DNA of 6,463 bases from an uncultured Gammaproteobacteria bacterium (GTDB lineage Bacteria; Pseudomonadota; Gammaproteobacteria; Pseudomonadales; Azotimanducaceae): assembly GCA_913043075.1 (NCBI GenBank), contig CAJWLI010000084.1, forward strand, positions 1 through 6,463, read 5' to 3'. Positions 5,201-6,463 of this stretch are shown piece by piece. Position numbers and translations under genes: made by a program. Every line of letters starts with the position of its first letter. Positions within the stretch are counted from its first letter, which is position 1. The notes beneath the pieces were generated by a model, which saw only the letters and a program-made list of their open reading frames with translations, ran no database searches and was not told the origin of the DNA.

Positions 5201-6463
5201 TCCATACTGACTCAAAGAGCTGCTCGAGCTTGGATCGGTTAATCCATCTTTGTTCTTTTGGCCCAAGGGCATCTATCAGAATCTTATTTTGGGTCCCTAT
5301 CGACCGTCCCGCATGGTCGTAAAGATTGCCTGTTATATTTCTTATGGAACTTGATCCTTGGTTTATGAAACGGATGTAAGTCATGTCCGGAGAGTCAGAG
5401 CCCTCGATATTGTGTACATCTGTCTCACGCACGCAATTCGTGTTGCTGATCAGGCCGCTTGGGCTGGTCAGTTTTGTCATTAGCGCAAAGTTTTTGTCGT
5501 TCTCGATTTCAAACAGCGCGGGTCCTTCCCAGGTCTCTGCGCCAAGTGCGTCCTCGAAGTCGTTGGCCGATAAAACAGCCCTTCCACCGGGCGCTATTTG
5601 ATCAGATAGCGATCCTGGCGAGCCGAGCGCTTCGCCGCTACTTGAGAAAAGGGATCCCGAGACATTTGAGGCGCTGTCCCCTAGGTTAACAAAATGTGTT
5701 TCGCTTATGTTTTTACTGGACGCGTTTGTAATCAAATACACGCGGCCATTTTCACCGGACTCGAAACAGCTAAAGTTAAAAAAGGTTTCATCATTCACGA
5801 AGTTAAGATTCAAGAGTCTTAAATTCGGCATGGGTAATGATATTTTTAAGGAAGCAGTTTCAGACCACGCCTCGCCAACGGCCTCTATTAGTCTGTCTTT
5901 GTTTAGCCAGACAGCTTGTTTAGGATCAAGGCCGGAGAGGAATTCAGTATCTTGAGTTCCAATGATGCTTCCTGCGGCGTCTCTTATTGTCCCTCGGATG
6001 CTCCCAAGCGGTGTTTCGCCAATATTGATGAAGCGTAAATAGGTCTCGATCCCGCTCTCAGAGCCTTCCAGATTATGGACCTCGCTTTGTCGCACGCAAT
6101 TTGTGTTGCTGACCAGTCCGCTGGGACTGGTCAGTTTTGTCATCACGTCAAATTTCTGGGACCCGGAAATCTCTAAGATAGCTGGGCCTGACCAAGGATT
6201 GATATCAAAAAGCGAAACGAGATCTTTGGATTCGATTACCAGTCTTCCATTCTTTCCTACAAAACCGTTATGCAGTTGGGCATTTTCAATTCCCACCCTT
6301 TGTCCATCGGCTCGGTATAAATTGCCCCTGAAACTTTGATCCGATTCCGAAGAATTGATGATGTGTACGAAGGTCTTATTCACTGAGTTCGGACTAGTTA
6401 CAAGGTAGGCGGTGGCTCGGGTTAGATCGTCTCCAGCGGCACTGTTTGCCATCAATAGAGAGG
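2274..6463 (-). CDS. Giant exported DUF1592/DUF1588-type haem c protein with tandem repeats, 5' end missing
   Basis: The frame is open to the right edge. The first possible starts inside the window are TTG at 6455 and ATG at 6452. Numbering from the TTG, 1393 residues are visible. Order: residues 2-8 (M-A-N-S-A-A-G) resemble a signal-peptide end; two copies of a ~220-residue beta-rich module at about 8-230 and 238-452; haem c motif CVNCH at 481-485; a leader to the core (LPEETLRRASIILARRVPT, 583-601); DUF1592-like 695-726 (ELIAYIVEND, VVTADYMMMN); DUF1588-like 785-866 with a second CXXCH (CTVCH, 848-852) followed by ELLDPVAGAFQNY; DUF1585-like about 920-955; a DUF1587/1595-like stretch (RRLLTPEELEAKTFSLLG) at 1037-1054; a CBM60-like beta domain about 1160-1285; and a tail ending W-M-S-I-L-I-M-L-M-T-D-F-N-Y-L-H-E, like the end of PSD1-type proteins. 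It is probably Sec-exported, since haem c is attached outside the cytoplasm. Redox partners and substrate are unknown. It sits directly upstream of the DUF1501 gene in the same operon. The DUF names are judged from motifs by eye; the DUF1588 match is the strongest. Confidence 0.88.
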   Translation of the reverse strand, partial: SLLMANSAAGDDLTRATAYLVTSPNSVNKTFVHIINSSESDQSFRGNLYRADGQRVGIENAQLHNGFVGKNGRLVIESKDLVSLFDINPWSGPAILEISGSQKFDVMTKLTSPSGLVSNTNCVRQSEVHNLEGSESGIETYLRFINIGETPLGSIRGTIRDAAGSIIGTQDTEFLSGLDPKQAVWLNKDRLIEAVGEAWSETASLKISLPMPNLRLLNLNFVNDETFFNFSCFESGENGRVYLITNASSKNISETHFVNLGDSASNVSGSLFSSSGEALGSPGSLSDQIAPGGRAVLSANDFEDALGAETWEGPALFEIENDKNFALMTKLTSPSGLISNTNCVRETDVHNIEGSDSPDMTYIRFINQGSSSIRNITGNLYDHAGRSIGTQNKILIDALGPKEQRWINRSKLEQLFESVWTAEATLKVDAENVQELRLLNLNFVNNETFFNFSCYENSSSPGPVDALSFFTTNVSNQIVQEKCVNCHTNEGPAGGTGLKFEAGSNAETTARNLTALETFIQSSLGNSDRILDKVRGVGHGGGSQLSSSSEDYKNLVALLGLIGENVAPDNSTNEGSFWGGVELSLPEETLRRASIILARRVPTNEEIASVKNASKSEMRSAVKNLMNGKGFHDFLTSGANDRLHTDAFLNGLFLDAVDLNNGWFLPVGAEKYFALGDKTTLDGPPEDNWVQRWMMSMAKVPLELIAYIVENDRSYKEVVTADYMMMNPIISEILNGGIVFEDETDPLVFKPGKNQGQVVRDEQHESEFVQNYGTRIDSHGDFIEYPHAGVLNTHSFLNRYPTTDTNRNRARSRWTFYHFLGVDVEKSAARTTDPEALADTDNPTMNNPACTVCHELLDPVAGAFQNYGNDGKYRDGHLGRDALPDSYKFADQENTDDSNSYQEGDTWFRDMRTPGFDGGLVNNPDHSLSWLGERIADDPRFATAAIKFWWPAIMGSEVARAPEIATDANFSDQLTLFEEQNKFISELGESFSQGIRGGTPFNAKDLFTEMILSPWFTAKKIDPEKIQAASSTSGDIGNRRLLTPEELEAKTFSLLGSKWGSNGKEDLFQYDLEYTALGDRYGLYYGGIDSNGIRNRARAMSSLMINVAERQALEMACPAVIMDFSRSPGDRLLFENIEPMIEPDSESTHSYQVSAESYEASETFSHYLSILPGEKRIAIGFANDFYDGADEDRNLFIARIKISDGAGKIILDADFSQYNQNNLIDGIGLRELNCGDYSFSNDSFKFWSNCSIEIPFETAAPGDLHVAVSAWGEQAGEDLPLLNVSVKSDAAGGESAGARKIKTKIVELYSKLHGVELSESHPDIQLSYELLVSSWEGRKTIENTRTEPWPEESCRWADWELRQELYNDDDDVTGMKYAWMSILIMLMTDFNYLHE
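2601..2978 (-). other. Possible CBM60-like (xylan-binding type) beta domain
   Basis: Residues of about 1160-1285 of the giant protein are beta-rich. They contain KRIAIGFANDFYDGADEDRN, NLFIARIKISD, paired cysteines (Cys1232, Cys1248), and HVAVSAWGEQAGEDLPLLNV. The last stretch resembles the 'VRAWGxQAGxxxxxMxLxV' pattern of the calcium-dependent carbohydrate-binding domain often found in planctomycete DUF1592 proteins. The match is by eye only, and other jelly-roll domains are possible. Confidence 0.45.
3900..3914 (-). other. Second CXXCH (CTVCH) inside the DUF1588-like region
   Basis: The minus strand encodes C-T-V-C-H (residues 848-852), preceded by N-N-P-A and followed by ELLDPVAGAFQNYGNDGKYRD. 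This is the family pattern 'NPxCxxCHxxxDPxGxAxxNYD'. Whether haem is bound here is not established for the family as far as I know, but the site is intact. Confidence 0.75.
5001..5015 (-). other. Haem c attachment site CVNCH
   Basis: The minus strand encodes C-V-N-C-H (residues 481-485 of the giant protein), a canonical CXXCH haem c motif. It is followed by TNEGPAGGTGLKF and, about 50 residues later, by VGHGGG (His537), in a layout like the cytochrome domain that opens DUF1592-type proteins. Confidence 0.85.
5100..5744 (-). repeat. Tandem module copy B in the giant haem protein
   Basis: Residues of about 238-452, homologous to copy A along its whole length. The first half ends MTKLTSPSGLISNTNC (Cys341) and the second half begins TYIRFIN and ends LRLLNLNFVNNETFFNFSC (Cys452). 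Away from the conserved ends the two copies differ at many residues, so the duplication is not recent. A Ser/Pro-rich linker (ENSSSPGP, 454-461) follows and leads to the haem region. Confidence 0.85.
5428..5480 (-). repeat. 53-base near-identical DNA block, copy B
   Basis: This is the partner of the block at 6091-6143 and lies 663 bases away in the same orientation. It encodes MTKLTSPSGLISNTNCV. Twelve of its 17 codons are identical to those of copy A. Confidence 0.85.
5766..6434 (-). repeat. Tandem module copy A in the giant haem protein
   Basis: Residues of about 8-230. It consists of two half-units. The first begins near TFVHIIN and ends MTKLTSPSGLVSNTNC (Cys120). The second begins near TYLRFIN and ends LRLLNLNFVNDETFFNFSC (Cys230). 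Both half-units share the pattern [TFY-hydrophobic-IN], a Gly turn near 'G-x-L/I-x-D-x-x-G', a W about 35 residues before the end, and a terminal Cys. This suggests four related beta-sandwich units across both copies. Similar 'RFVN...G...LTSPSGL' repeats occur, as far as I recall, in exported proteins of marine Proteobacteria, but I cannot name a family. Confidence 0.85.
6091..6143 (-). repeat. 53-base near-identical DNA block, copy A
   Basis: This encodes MTKLTSPSGLVSNTNCV and matches the block at 5428-5480 at 48 of 53 bases by direct comparison. Four of the five differences are silent; one gives Val versus Ile. The bases on both sides are much more diverged between the copies. Confidence 0.85.

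Noticed and set aside
5100..6434. Mobile element or phage tail-fibre origin for the tandem repeats
   Set aside because: There is no transposase, inverted ends or target duplication, and the repeats stay in frame with the rest of a single coding region of similar composition.

Overview
The window reads as three genes, all on the minus strand, filling almost every base. In transcription order they are: (1) a very large exported protein, cut by the right edge, that combines tandem beta-rich repeats, a c-type haem motif and DUF1592/DUF1588-type ('planctomycete cytochrome' or PSD1-like) regions; (2) a Tat-exported DUF1501 protein of the alkaline phosphatase/sulfatase-like fold; (3) a cytochrome P450 cut by the left edge. 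No RNA gene, insertion sequence, CRISPR array or convincing terminator was seen, and no stretch over 51 bases lacks a gene.

Organism: a Gram-negative bacterium is suggested by the Tat signal, the CXXCH haem sites in an exported protein and the DUF1592/DUF1501 pairing. That pairing is common in Planctomycetes, myxobacteria and some marine Proteobacteria. Base composition is moderate by eye (near half GC). I lean to an environmental, possibly marine, gammaproteobacterium, with low confidence.

Layout: 6463-2274 is the giant haem protein. Its true start lies beyond the window, and the visible first residues look like the end of a signal peptide. An 18-base gap carrying a good Shine-Dalgarno leads into the DUF1501 gene (2255-948), so these two are almost certainly one transcript. 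A 51-base gap without a good Shine-Dalgarno or terminator leads to the P450 gene (896-1), which may or may not be part of the same operon.

How they may work together: families of the first two kinds are repeatedly found side by side and are predicted to act outside the cytoplasm, but their reaction is not known to me. Here the haem protein probably leaves by Sec (haem c is attached in the periplasm), while its partner leaves folded by Tat. The P450 acts in the cytoplasm and has no evident mechanistic link. The most unusual element is the N-terminal part of the giant protein: two copies of a roughly 220-residue module, each made of two roughly 110-residue half-units that end in a cysteine, with cysteines at spacings of 110, 111 and 111.
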